From NCBI RefSeq assembly GCF_963678975.1, contig NC_089275.1:33925116-33989115 (forward strand): a stretch of 64,000 nt of DNA, read 5' to 3'. This document shows positions 28,874-40,801 of the stretch, one piece after another; the first letter of the stretch is position 1, and each line of letters starts with the position of its first letter. The stretch is from Dysidea avara. Lineage: Eukaryota; Porifera; Demospongiae; Dictyoceratida; Dysideidae. Below the pieces are notes generated by a model. It was given only the letters and a program-made list of their open reading frames with translations, did not search any database and was not told where the DNA came from. Both the position numbers and the translations under genes were made by a program.

Positions 28874-29090
28874 GCATGCATGCATGCATGCATGCATGCA
28901 TACATACATACATTCATACATACATACATACATACATACATACATACATACATACATACATACATACATACATACATACATACATACATACATACATACA
29001 TACATACATACATACATACATACATACATACATACATACATACATACATACATACATACATACATACATTCATGCATGCATGCATGCATG
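28874..29090. repeat. Symmetric (GCAT)n-(ACAT)n-(GCAT)n microsatellite
   Basis: A central run of about 170 bp of ACAT tetranucleotides, with one TTC interruption near each edge, is bordered on both sides by GCAT units. Long frames of Tyr/Ile/His/Thr or Cys/Met/Tyr/Val on either strand are artefacts. Confidence 0.97.
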
Positions 29091-30479
29091 TTGTTACTTT
29101 AGTACCATAACTTCAAACAAAAATGAACCTTTGACTATGTGGATGAAAGAAAGCAATACGGTATATACAGTAGATAATTTTACTGCACGAATATTTAGGT
29201 GAAGTATAAATGCAACATCAGCTGCTTGCACTGGTTTCTCAAGTCACAAGTTGACTTGGTCAATTGGAAGGTCAGGCTATACTTGTGGTTAAGTAGATTA
29301 TTTCCACAAAAGCTCTACTTGTGAGTCATCTGTGACGGATGAGCAATTCTGTGATAGAGGCTCTCTTGTGTGGTTAATGCTGGCTATTGTATGTCTTTAT
29401 TGCTTGCAACCGGCCCTGTATGCCTGCTTATTTTTACCTAGTTGGATGACATTTACTTCATTGGAAACCATGATGGAAAAGAACTACATACCACCAGATA
29501 CAGTGTATTTTACAATAAATATGGTGTCAAATCAACTTTGTAGAAATGTGACACACACTAGTGATATGACTACTATCCACTATTCACATGTCATAGTGTG
29601 GTAGGTCATATGCCCCTCACACGACATCCTTCAATTAGTACACAAAGGTTCAGTAGCCCACTATAACTCAACATAAATTACATAAAATATATGTGTGAAT
29701 ATGTGTGCATGGTAGCAGCAGGAGTATATAGCTATACAGTTGATCATCACTCTGGCCCTATCTGCGGTAAGCCTGTTGTACAGATGGCTAGATCATTTTG
29801 GAAATCCAACGCTTCTCTTCAATCACTACTGGATTGTACATTCAATTACTGTACCAAACCAACTTGCAATCTTCATCTCAAGAGCATAAATCTCTTGACA
29901 ATCATTCTCTCAAGTATCAAGTGCGAGTATCCGAGATGCAAGTAGTGAGTGACAAGCAAGTGCAATTTCACATTTGAGTGATACTGTGGTGAAAGCAACA
30001 CCAAGCTTGAAACAAGGGGAATGTTTTGCTAATATGGTTACATGTTCCCTGCTGGACATGTCAGCAAATTAAAACTCCAGCTTCATGCCTGCATAACTGT
30101 GGTCATTAAGGGCATGGTCGTGCCATGCTAGCCATAACACTAAACAAAATGGTTTCTTTACCTGCCAATAATCAGTATCAGGACAATAACTAGTATCCCA
30201 GGACGAGGGCAGTCGAGCAGGCCAGAGTGGGGGACCAACTATGGCAATGAAAGTATCACAGTGCATGGAGTTCGAAGCATACAGCAGTCATGGATGTAAT
30301 TCTGGGGGACTGCAGGAATATACAAATTTTAGGAGCCCTGAAATAGCATTTTAGACTTTTTTGTGCGATATTATGGGTCTACTAAGTATGTTGGTACTTC
30401 AAGTTCTAGGAGATGGAAAATTCTGACTGTCTCAGCAAATTGTTTGCACAAATTCTGATTTTTTTTTTAAATTTCTCAG
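29091..30479. other. No gene recognised
   Basis: Several open frames of 60-90 codons occur (for example 29332-29604 and 29691-29945) but none has domain similarity, conserved copies or convincing splice borders. Confidence 0.4.
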
Positions 30480-30545
30480 CATTACCTAGTGACAAGGAAG
30501 AGATTATCAAGTTTCAGCCAATTCTGGTGAGTAGTTTTGAATTAT

Positions 30546-31090
30546 AGTGCTAGACAGTAGGAAAAGCAAGGAAATTGATTGTACAGTGATTATACAGTGG
30601 ATCCTGGCTTTTCTTGATTATTCCAACACCCAAATTATCCAAACACAAAAGCAGCAAGTATTTTCATTAGTGGGTGTTCCATTATAGTAAATTTATGTTA
30701 ATTGATTGTGCTCTGTATATTACTTAATGAGCTTCAGTTATTCAAGCAAACTCACTTATACATTTGAACAGTTTTGGCTCACTATAGAAACAAAGGTGTT
30801 CAGATAACTGAGGATAACTGAGGATCCACTGTACTGAAAATAAACCGCAGGCGCTTACATTTGCAGCCATAACTTCTGTTGACATTAGTCTACAGCACTG
30901 GGATTAGGCTTTAAATGATCACCAGTGATTGGCAAGTCATGCATTTAGTTCTGTAGTCACCTGCGTATGCATTAATGGAGGTAGTTTAATTGAAAAAATG
31001 ATGACGATCTTGTTTACATCTACTGCATCATAAACAAATGCATGTGACACCAATGCTACAGAAATGAAACAAAGATTTTCAAACTTTCCA
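30546..31090 (-). repeat. Duplicated segment, copy 2 (with inserted MITE)
   Basis: Aligns with 15822-16085 over the landmarks listed there. It is longer because a TA-flanked element (30595-30831) interrupts it. The stretch matching the possible exon at 15883-15940 no longer keeps an open frame here, so this copy looks decayed. Confidence 0.5.
30595..30831. mobile_element. Tc1/mariner-type MITE (CAGTGGATCC termini, TA duplication)
   Basis: Begins CAGTGGATCC and ends GGATCCACTG, flanked by TA on both sides. 237 bp, non-coding. The termini resemble the CAGTGGAACC element nested at 43304-44595, suggesting one pogo-like family. Confidence 0.7.
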
Positions 31091-31401
31091 TGAGCAGGCA
31101 AATTATAGGTTTAGTTGATTTAAATAATGGCTTGATAAAACTTGCATATTTTTTGGAGTATGCATAATTTTATAAAATTTCAATACACATGCTTGTGCAA
31201 ACAATGCAGGTTTTTGCTGAGATGGACAGAAATATTATGATAGTTCTATTAGAGTAGCTGACTGCACTATTAGTATTTGATAGCTCTGATCTATTAGAAT
31301 ACAATCGGGCAATTGGAAACAGTGGAAATTGAAAACTGAAAACGGAAAACTGAAACTGAAGTTAGTCAAAACTTTATAAATGCCTCTGGCTTTATAATAA
31401 G

Positions 31402-31717
31402 TAGGGCTGATGGATTTTAGTATTCCAGTACTCTCTAGCATTTGCATGAATATTTGCTACTTTATCCATAGATGTTTTGTAACATATACCATATGTAGTA
31501 AACCTTTCAAGTAACAGTGATGCTAAATAAACTACATTAAAGTACCCAGTAAATGTTCCCGACTGCACAAATCAAACTTCACAGTGTCACTATCTGATAA
31601 CAAATGCATCATGTATAAATATTGGATCACATGATCCTAACGAGTACCAATTTTAATATCCGAGTAATAAAGTCCTTAATGAGTACCCGAGTATTTGTAG
31701 TATTTGTTTCAGCCCTA
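31402..31717. mobile_element. hAT-like non-autonomous element
   Basis: Starts TAGGGCTGATGG and ends TTTCAGCCCTA, with flanking octamers ATAATAAG and ATAATAAT (seven of eight identical). Inner subterminal words AGTATTCCAGTACTC and GAGTACCCGAGTATT are also inverted. 316 bp. Confidence 0.6.
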
Positions 31718-32435
31718 ATAATAATGAGATATTAATCATAGTGTACTATATAATGTCAACTACACTCAAAATTAGCTGATTTGTAGGTACTTCATGACCT
31801 TGTTAAAACTTCAATAATTAGTACGCATTATTCATGACCTAAGAATAAGTCCCTCAATAAGTCCTTTGATTTAATGAAAAATGTGTAGTGCATTGCAGAA
31901 GAATCTATGAAATCAAAATGTGAATGTCTAATTTTACAAGATCAATGTATATAGAGTGTTTGCATTGATCCACTATACTGAAGATCACAAAACAAGTAAT
32001 AGCATTACTGTATTACAAAAGAGCTGTGATAAGATTGAGGAGACCCAGGGATGCACCCAGAGTGGCCACCACTCAAATAAAATTGCCACCATTACCACTC
32101 ACCAACCACTACAGCAAGTTGAGATTCCCACACATTTTATCTGGACATCTGTTTCTTGCAGCTGCCACTATTCTAAATAGCACATTCCTCAATAGCCTGC
32201 ACAGCTATGTACAAAATAGTGTCATTAGAATTGACACATAACTTCAGCTAGATGACACACTCACTTTGAAGCGAAAAGGATGATCACATTACAGCCAGAA
32301 GTATCAATCTCAATCTTGGTATGAATTTCTGCAAAAAATCCAAAACAAACAAACTATAGACAACATGCATGGTAAAACACACTATAATGACATGATGATG
32401 ACACCTACCCTTCAGCCTTTGTGAAAAGCACAGAT

Positions 32436-32588
32436 TCAGTTGACAGGATCAATCTTCTCAAGCACAAGCCCAATGGGTGGTAAGGCTCCTTTGAGGCAGC
32501 CACAAACTTGTCCCTCAGCTTCATCTGGATCACATGCTTGGTAGAATCTCAGTAAGGTTGGGTATAGGTAAGAACCCAAACTGTTTCT
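32436..32588 (-). CDS. Candidate 3'-terminal exon, unknown protein
   Basis: A 50-codon frame ending in TGA, opened by a TAG acceptor inside CTGAAGTAG. The peptide includes LGSYLYPTLLRFYQACDPDE and QVCGCLKGALPPIGLVLEKI, with a protein-like mix of hydrophobic and charged residues. No family recognised. The acceptor has a weak pyrimidine tract, and no upstream exon was found; it could be a gene relic. Confidence 0.3.
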   Translation of the reverse strand, partial: RNSLGSYLYPTLLRFYQACDPDEAEGQVCGCLKGALPPIGLVLEKIDPVN

Positions 32589-34995
32589 CTACTTCAGTCG
32601 GGCACATCTGTATGTGAAGATTAGAAAATATCCATATATGAAGACATGCACACATGCTATGTACAGTTATGTATGTTTCTAATATTAGTGAGGATGCACC
32701 CCACTATTGGTAGTGGACCAAATCATGGCTGTCTCTTCTTATCTTGTGGACATGTCATTTGACATTAATTTTGTGTTTGATAATGTCCTGTCTCCTTCAA
32801 AATCAACTATAGTGGTGGCAGGTATATCCCATGTAAATGGTATAACATAATAGGAAGGGCAGTGTTCTACATCCAGTGGCATACACCTCCATATACATAC
32901 ATTGTTGTCTTGGCCAAGGCAGTGCCAATCAGCCTCAGAGATGTATGATTAGTAATGCAGCCATGCAATCAATATAATCCCATTATATAATAGAAGCATA
33001 ACATACAGCATGCATTGACTAAAGCCAATGCCATCCTAGCAGTGCACATAGTTAGCAATAAGGTGATATTGAAGCAGGCAAGCAAGATACATGCATAGCT
33101 ATATGTATAGCATCATGATGATGGCATCATCAGCCACTTTAATCTTTATGCTGTAAAAAATCCTCAAGACTTGGGGAGGCCACAATTGCAGTGTGTATGT
33201 ATATGTATACTTCAATCATGGCTGACCAAAAGAGTTGAAATTATTTACTGGGGTAAACCTCCAGTAAATATGTCCACTTGTACCTACCTGTTTTATTAGA
33301 ATTAGCTGAATGTTCTATTAGAGTACTTTGATCTGTTATTGATCACCCCTCCAGCTATCTTAAGAACTAAAATCTACCCCTGACATATATTAAGGTTGGG
33401 ATTGTGTTTATAGCTATAATTCCCATACAATCACTGAACACAGAGATGAAATAATGGTGAAAACTTACAATAATAATGAAATTTAGGTGGGATTTGAAAC
33501 ATAAGATTGACATGTGATAGATCATATAATTATTTAAAGTATGCATGTCCTGTTTCAGGATGGATCCTTAGTTTCTTGATGTTCCAAGCAGCTGTGTAAA
33601 ATCAGAAGGGGTTTCCTGAAACCCCTCTGGGTGTGCTATGTGCTGACAACATTAATGTAACAATGGTGGAATGCTGATCACATCTACTTTTATTATGATT
33701 TTTTGAAATGCTACTACAATCGTTAACCATATATATAGCAATAATATGCGTGACCTCCTAAATTCCCATTAATAATATTTTCAGTTGTCAGAATGGTTCG
33801 CAATTGCTTGATGAGCAATATTACAGTGGCATTGCTTTGAACTTGGTTGCTATATGACATAGATGCTTTTGTGAATTGTCTGAGAGAGCTTTTGGCACTT
33901 GTTACAGGCACTCAATGCATGCTTCCACAGATGACTAAATGGAGTGTCAGTTGAAAATTTTTATCACTAAACCTTATAAAATCTTGTTAGAAGTTTTCAG
34001 ATTTAGACCAGTTCCATTTAACCTTTGGTGTACTTGTGTCTTACTGAACTATTCCATGGTCACTGATTCCTGCATGCCTGGTTGACAATGGAAATGTTTA
34101 GTTAAGGATGGTCTGTTAGTAATAAGATATTTCTGTAGTGTATTGTATATAGACAACATAGGTGGATCTAGGAAATGCTGTTAGGGGGCTGAATTCGAAG
34201 GAGGCGATAGTTTTAGCTAGGATAAAATGGTGTTTATTCCACTAAGAGGATAAGAATGGAACTATAGTACACAATTATGCAAGTTATGACCACTTTGTTT
34301 GGTATAGCTAGCTGAATTAATGAATGAAAAGTACGTATATACACTTTCTAAGACTCTAGTTGGATATCTTCTGAGAAAACTTTCAAAATTAGACCTCCTA
34401 TAGGTTTGAAGTTGGGCGCATATTTGATAATTATTTAGCTAAGTGTATATACTTTGGAAAAATTAGTTAGTCTACATGTATATATCTGAGATAAAACCTG
34501 AGTCAAAATAAGTTATAATTTGTAAAAATCAATGACATTAAATAATTAGAATTGTGACTGTTTTCTAGTAGTGACTGCTCTATCAAAGCACAAAATTCAT
34601 AATTTTCCTCACCTTCTTATAACTGTTGTCTACCAAATTCTGATGATATGCAGAGACACTGCAATATGAACTTCAAATGCTGCAGTGTATACACACTGTT
34701 ATTGTGACTCATGAGTGAACTTATATTATTTTATATTGCATAAAGTGCATATCATCTATAGCTATTTGTAGTGTGTCAACATGCATGCAATTGAACATAG
34801 GCATGCGGAAATAAAATAAACAATATTATTTTTTTCATTATTAATCATGTAATGTGTAATCAGAACCATGAGTGGCATGTAGCATGTATGGCTATGAATA
34901 TTTCAACCATTGTTACAGTATACTATAGAGGAGGATGCCCAAAGTCAATGGATAATTCTATTCCATGGACTATATCATTTGACAATGCATGTAAT
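32589..34995. other. No gene recognised
   Basis: AT-rich, with a short perfect hairpin near 33605-33632 (AGGGGTTTC/GAAACCCCT), dispersed-motif copies near 33312 and 34572, and a lone hAT-like end (GGTGGATCTAGG) near 34162. No supported exon. Confidence 0.4.
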
Positions 34996-35192
34996 AGTTA
35001 TACGACTGGCACGAGTGCTTTGCCTGATATATACGCACACGCCCAAAGGCCACAGGCCCGAGGGCAAGTGCGTATATACAGGCAAAGTACAAGTGCCTGT
35101 GGTATAACTAATATGTTCTACTTTAGCATGCAGACTTGCGGCCCTCAGGTGTGTGCATATATGTCAGGCAAAACACTCGTGCCCGTGATATA
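34996..35192. repeat. AGTTATAC-family palindrome, one full and one half copy
   Basis: The full copy (34996-35109) has arms AGTTATACGACTGGCACGAG and CTGTGGTATAACT with an inner GATATATACGCAC pair. A half copy in the same family (GTCAGGCAAAACACTCGTGC) follows at 35126-35192. Confidence 0.6.
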
Positions 35193-36290
35193 ACTATTAT
35201 ATATGTCTTGAAAGTTCAAGTTGGTGACTTAGGTCATATAGCTAAAATGACTACATGGGGACAAACTTGAAAATCTGGAAAGACTAATTACAGGGCTGCA
35301 TAGTTTTTGTAGAGGTAATCCACACATTATAGTATCATCTGGTAGAATCTGAACGCGCATGCATGCATATATTGACTCTGAGTTATAGTGCGATTCTCTT
35401 AACTTGAGTAAATTATTACAGTTAAAACAATGCATATAGCTAACCACTAGAAGGTGCATGTTAATGTGAACACTTTAGCTACTGTACTCTGTTAATGTGA
35501 ACCAGAGTATAGAAATCCCTCTAGGTTGCATAATAGTTTATGTTGCACACTGTACAAACTGTTAGTGTCCCCAGGACAACAAACTTGGTGTCCAAGTTTG
35601 TCAGTCACCAAATTTTGTGGTCCTCAGGACACCAAAGACCAAGGTAGTGTCCAAACTCAGTGTCCCCAGTACTCTAAATACATTGTCCACTGTACACTAT
35701 CGCTAATTTTTCTCCCATGAATTGCTATATAGCTATAGTCTTGTTTCAACACAGATCAAGTCATGATGGGGTTGGCTTTTTTTCAGCCCTTCTAGGTATT
35801 TGTCCCATTTCACTTTAGGATATTTAGCTCAGAGATTTTCGCTTAGGCTCCTAGGCTATAGGTAAACGCATCGAACAGGCTCTGCCTTCTGTGTATACCC
35901 TCCAGTGCCTAACTGGTAAAGTAGATCATACAATAACAACACCAACATGTATAAGTGCCAGAGCTCTAAGCTTATAGACAGTATACTGTAGATCCCAATT
36001 GCAACCTAGCTAGATGTAGCCTTAAGCCCTGCTACAAAATAATCATAGCATTAAAAGCTGCAGCATGGATATAACTATTGTTGATTCTTCTCAGTCCCAG
36101 TGTACAGCAATGATTTCAAAACACTCTAGACCAGCAGACATTACAGTAATTGCTTAATTGATTTTGTATAGACTAAGTACATAATTTGCCTATGGATGTA
36201 CAGGCACAAGCCTTTATCCTTAAAATACAAATCTATATTACAGCGTGCACGTGCACCCCTTGATGTTGCTATGGAATGCATTTACTTGCG

Positions 36291-36300
36291 GTCACGTGAC
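36291..36300. promoter_or_regulatory. GTCACGTGAC palindrome upstream of the first YHYH gene
   Basis: A perfect 10-bp palindrome with a CACGTG E-box core, 55 bp before the proposed start codon at 36355. CACGTG is the known site class of USF/MITF/TFE-type factors; its use here is inference. No TATA box seen. Confidence 0.4.
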
Positions 36301-36354
36301 AGCTGAATTGACTGCTCTCTTCAGTCCAGGTGTTCTCTCCGACAGATTGGAACT

Positions 36355-39300
36355 ATGGAAAGAGTGAGACTAATTGTTGAGTAACTAGTGTGTATGCAAC
36401 CTCTTGCTAAAAAATCAATTTTATTCCTGTTTAGCCAAAGGCATCGTGACGACCTTACTCACTTGCAGTTTAATTAGTCTTCGCTTTCAAGTAACTGAAT
36501 ATTTTGTGGGCGGGTACATTCAGTGTAACCTTCGTGGTGATGTTTTCCGATATGACTGAGCAGTTAAAAAGTCATGCCTGACTGGATTGCCTGCTGAGTG
36601 CTTTGTTTACTTACTTCATTCCATCGAACTAAAATTAGATTCATTGCCCACTTCATACTTGCAGGGTGTAGAGTTTCTTGCGTAGGGCACAGTTGTTGAC
36701 TTTTTCCCGGCTATTATAAGATGCATAGCGAAATCGACTTACAGTGCCACACCCATCTGGTTTGGAAACTAGTGTTAATGAAGACTTATTAGAGTCTACT
36801 ATTAACCACTCGTCACAATATTAATTGCATAGTGAACTGTTAGCTGTAGAGACTGGTGCTTGGCATTGCAGGGTGTATGTATACCATCTCTAATCCAAAT
36901 CCAAATTCGAATACTCTTAGTACTTCGTATGTTCTTAGCCCATCACTACCAAACACATACAATTATATAGTCAAATGTTCTGACCTCATTTAAACAGAAT
37001 GATTTTTATTTTTGTAGCTACATATTAACTGATCACGAAGGCAATGAACTGAACTATGTCTGTAGAATGACAAATTAATCCTAATTATGTTTCACGGATG
37101 CAGCAGGTCAATGTTTTGGCAAACCCAAAAATAAATGTAAATCATGTGATCTCTTAGTGCTAAAATGGCTGTAGAGTTTTCAATATTGTGCAAGCAGTAA
37201 CAGGTGTAGTAGTAGTAAAGGAGAAGGAAATGGAGCTTCATCACGGAAGAATCAAGCATAATGCTAGCATAATAGGCAGAATAATTGTCATACTGTAAGC
37301 AAAACTGCATGCCACAGAAAAGGTTGACTTACAATAATAGAACAATTGATGCCACAGATGACACCACTGTTATTATAGTTTACAATGCAGCCAAATTCTT
37401 AATGCACAACGAGTAAATTTTACATTTAACCAGTTGTTCATAATAGTGTTCCACCGATAATCGGATCGGTATCGTATCGGAGCCGATATTGAGCTTTTAA
37501 TATCGATCGGTATCGGTTACTAGGTACTCCGATACCGATCAATGACTACTCGCGCCAATCGTCATCACCATAACTATCATCATAAATGCTATGCTAGCAA
37601 AACATGAGGTACAACAAACTGGAAATAGTGTTGAGCATTATTCTAGCATAAAAGGTGCTGGAATTGCTTTGTTAAACATTGAGCAACTGCTACTTACTAT
37701 GTTTGCATGAAAAAGATCGAAATACTCTAATAGAACAGTCATCACACAATAAATATTCTAATAGTGCAGTCACACATAACTAACTTGAGAGGCGTGCAAA
37801 GTGTATGGCAATTATCGGTATCGGTGAGAATTTACTGCTAGATATCGGTATCGGATCGGTAGGTATTTTTCTGTATCGGTGGAACCCTAGTTCATAAGCC
37901 AAAGTTTATCATTATCCATAGAAAGTAACAAAACATGAGAACTGTGGCAAAAATTTTGAGTATAATTATGAGCATAATAGGCAAAAATTTTGAGCACTGC
38001 AGCATAGCATAATAGGCGAAATTAAAAGCATAATAGGCTGATGCCTAGCGGGTATACACGAAGCCAAATTCATTGCTCTCTGTCTGCTTATATGGTGCGA
38101 TGCCCACTAATCGCTCTGTATACACATGATCTAGCAGTCGTGCTTCTTTTCTGAACCATGCCCACTTGTCAGGAATGTGTGAAACTCTTTGTGGAGCCAC
38201 ACCCATTTATCACTAAGGTATGTGGAAGTCTGTAAGAAAATTGTGATGCTGTATTTCTCACACCTCCCTCTAAGTAAGTTACACTCAGTTTTCATACACA
38301 AAGTATACCTTGTTTTAATAATTATACAGGAGTATAAATGTTATTACACTACTTTAAAGGCTAGTTTAATTTATCAAATTAGAATTTTGTGCCACTGTCT
38401 TAAGTAACAGCTGTATGTATATATCAATTTCCACTATGTATGTGTCGTATCCTTTTTCATGGCAGGTTATAATTGTCACTGGCCTGATTTTCATGGTATG
38501 CCTTGTGGTTGGACAGCGACCTCGTCCTGCAAGTTGTTCAGCTGGCAACACTTGTACAATGCAAGCACCATACCACAATGTGACAATCACCACTGATGCT
38601 AACTATCGCTACATCACCACTACACAGTGTCCCCCTTATGATAATCCTCAATGGAGTAACCCAAATTCAGCCTGCAGGACTGAAGTCACCTATAGAATTC
38701 CGCTGAGTCCGACACGTCCGACTATGGCAGATAGTATTCCTGTGGGAGAAGCACTACAACGTCATGATGATATACTGTATTTAAAAAATGATCCTCGACC
38801 TGTGTTAGGAGTTCTGGGAGTACTGTTGAATGGTGTTAACATATATGGTGTCGGGTCTCCATGTGGGTTTGGTGCTAGTTGTCCTAATGATGGAGGACCC
38901 AGTAACTATGTAGATGCAGTGGAGTCTGAAGGACATACTGTTGACCAGTGTGGAGGCCATGCCAGCCCTAACGGAGCTTATCATGTGCATTCTAACCTTG
39001 GTTTTAATGATACTGATGGGAGACAAAGCTGTCAACTGCCTGTAGATGTTGCAGGGGAACATTCTCAACTTCTTGGATGGATGTTTGATGGTTATGGAAT
39101 TTATGGACAGTTGTCTTTAAATGGTGTCGTCCCAGATGATTTGGACGAGTGTGGGGGCCACACACATCTACTTGATGGAGCTATGGTCTACCATTATCAC
39201 TTCCCTTATCCGTCTCAGTTTCCATGGGTGGTTGGCTGCTTTAGAGGATGTCCAGAGGTCTCCAACAATCCATCAGAGTTCAGTGGAGTAACACAGTATG

Positions 39301-39419
39301 GGTGTACTGGTAATAGCAGTACTAATACAGGAGGTGGTGGCAACGGTGCTGGTGTGTCTGTCACTGCTAGTGTGTACACTGTGTTCTTGGGAATAGTTAT
39401 TTATTTGTTGCACTTTTAA
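36355..39419 (+). CDS. Secreted YHYH-domain protein with GPI-like tail
   Basis: Two-exon model: exon 1 is ATG GAA AGA (36355-36363, donor GTGAGA), exon 2 is 38466-39419 (acceptor CATGGCAG), phase 0, 320 residues. The junction makes a clean signal peptide, MERVIIVTGLIFMVCLVVGQ. The body is a YHYH domain: Cys-rich start, NVTITT, GVGSPCG, the paired histidines HVHSN (176-180), ECGGHTH, and the defining YHYHFPYP at 245-252. After the last Cys comes a Ser/Gly/Asn linker, then a hydrophobic C-terminus (VYTVFLGIVIYLLHF) with nothing after it, as in GPI-anchored proteins. Starting instead at the in-frame ATG 38415 is possible, but the second paralogue has its acceptor at the same codon (GTT), which favours splicing. 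YHYH domains are of uncertain function; the His cluster suggests metal binding (inference). A hAT-like element sits in the intron. Confidence 0.85.
37444..37889. mobile_element. hAT-like non-autonomous element with 8-bp target duplication
   Basis: Starts TAGTGTTCCACCGATA and ends TATCGGTGGAACCCTA, flanked by identical octamers GTTCATAA (37436-37443, 37890-37897). ATCGGTATCGG words repeat near both ends as subterminal repeats. Carries two reverse-orientation copies of the dispersed motif. Lies in the intron of the first YHYH gene. Confidence 0.85.
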
Positions 39420-40801
39420 CTGGTCAAACTATTGTAACGTTCCAGTCTGGAACTACACCTTTTATATTCAATGTTTTTAATTTGAACTCTATAGTAAAAG
39501 TAGCTAATACAACTGTGATCGTGAAGTGTATTAAGTGCACAAATGAGTACTGCTATGCTATGTAGTTAACCTGCACTGTACAAAGTATGTGGGTAAGAGA
39601 CGAAATTGAAAGACATAATTAATTCCTGCAGGTATCTGTATGCCCTAGCTACGCATCACATACAGTGAAGCCTCTAGATCTCTTGTATAGTGTGACTGGC
39701 TAGGATAACGGACCCACCAATGTTATGCCCCTATGCATGTGGTTACCACAAGACATGAATATCAGACTGGTTATCGATAATTGATTCTCCAGTCCAGACA
39801 AGTTATTCGTTGTATGGCAATGCAATGTGCATGTGGCCCCAGTTAGATGCTATATTATGCGTGTGGTACTGATAAGTGATAAGACCTATATACTTTATAC
39901 ACGTATAGTTAGTATTTGAAGCCAAAGAAAACATCATTCAAGTTGAGCTTTTAGTTATATGATTCCAGCCATAAGGACTGTTTGTATGCATCTGGCAACT
40001 ACAAACTGATCATAAGTTGGTTTGTTAAATCCTCCATAATTATATAATTGTGACTCATTTGTGAGCATGATTCCCCATTGAATTTACTCAAAAAGTTGGC
40101 TCATGCATTAGTTCATAACATTTGTATTGCCCTTGCTGTCATTACTAAAGCATACAGTACCTATTAAATCTAATTACATTGCCGGCATGGACTGGACAGG
40201 CTCCTTTTTTTCAACATTGAATGATAAGCTATAGTATGTAATCATATGTTGGTCATTTGTGCTGGTTAAGCCTGCACATGTGACCAGCCTGCTAGCACTT
40301 TGTGCTTTTATCAGATCAAACCATTTGGCTATAACTGACTTTTTGTAGCTAACTTGAACTATCATCTAGCTACCAACCCCTTGAGAGCCTTTTGTTTACA
40401 CAACATAAAGGCCACAAGTTGGCTTATGTTAGCTATTTCTCTTGATAATTAAACCCACTTTCCTTTTGGCTGCTTTGTTAGGTATCAGTTCAAAATACAT
40501 AATTATGAACATACTATAACCACATAGCTATAGCAATGCTCTGTCTGCATGATCAGGCAGTAGAACATGCACTCAGGCTGCTGACACAATGCAGTAGTTA
40601 CATGTATACTGTATAGGTCTGTAACAGTTGCTGCTGAAGTCGAGTAAGTGTCTACACTTGTATCCTGCTAGTGTAACCGCACCGATTTGTTCAATAAAAC
40701 TTTACTATTTTATAATGTTTGTTTCCTAATTTCCTAATTATACGTATCAATAACCTCAGAACCAGTTGAATGTAAGTGCAGTGAAGTGGGACAGAAGTGA
40801 C
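39420..40801. other. 3' flank of the first YHYH gene
   Basis: No coding sequence supported. The only AATAAA in gene sense is at 40693-40698 (separate entry), which would give a long 3'UTR. The remainder to 40801 is the putative leader of the death-domain gene. Confidence 0.4.
40693..40698 (+). terminator. AATAAA polyadenylation signal candidate
   Basis: AATAAA in plus orientation about 1.3 kb after the stop of the first YHYH gene and 104 bp before the next gene's proposed ATG. Possible cleavage signal; a nearer non-canonical signal cannot be excluded. Confidence 0.35.

Noticed and set aside
28827-29202. Several overlapping frames of Tyr-Ile-His-Thr and Cys-Met-Tyr-Val
   Set aside because: They are translations of the ACAT/GCAT microsatellite on both strands.
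30480-30526. Plus-strand exon between CTCAG and GTGAGT
   Set aside because: Only 47 bp, no partner exon, and the same stretch also has exon-like borders on the minus strand; chance is likely.
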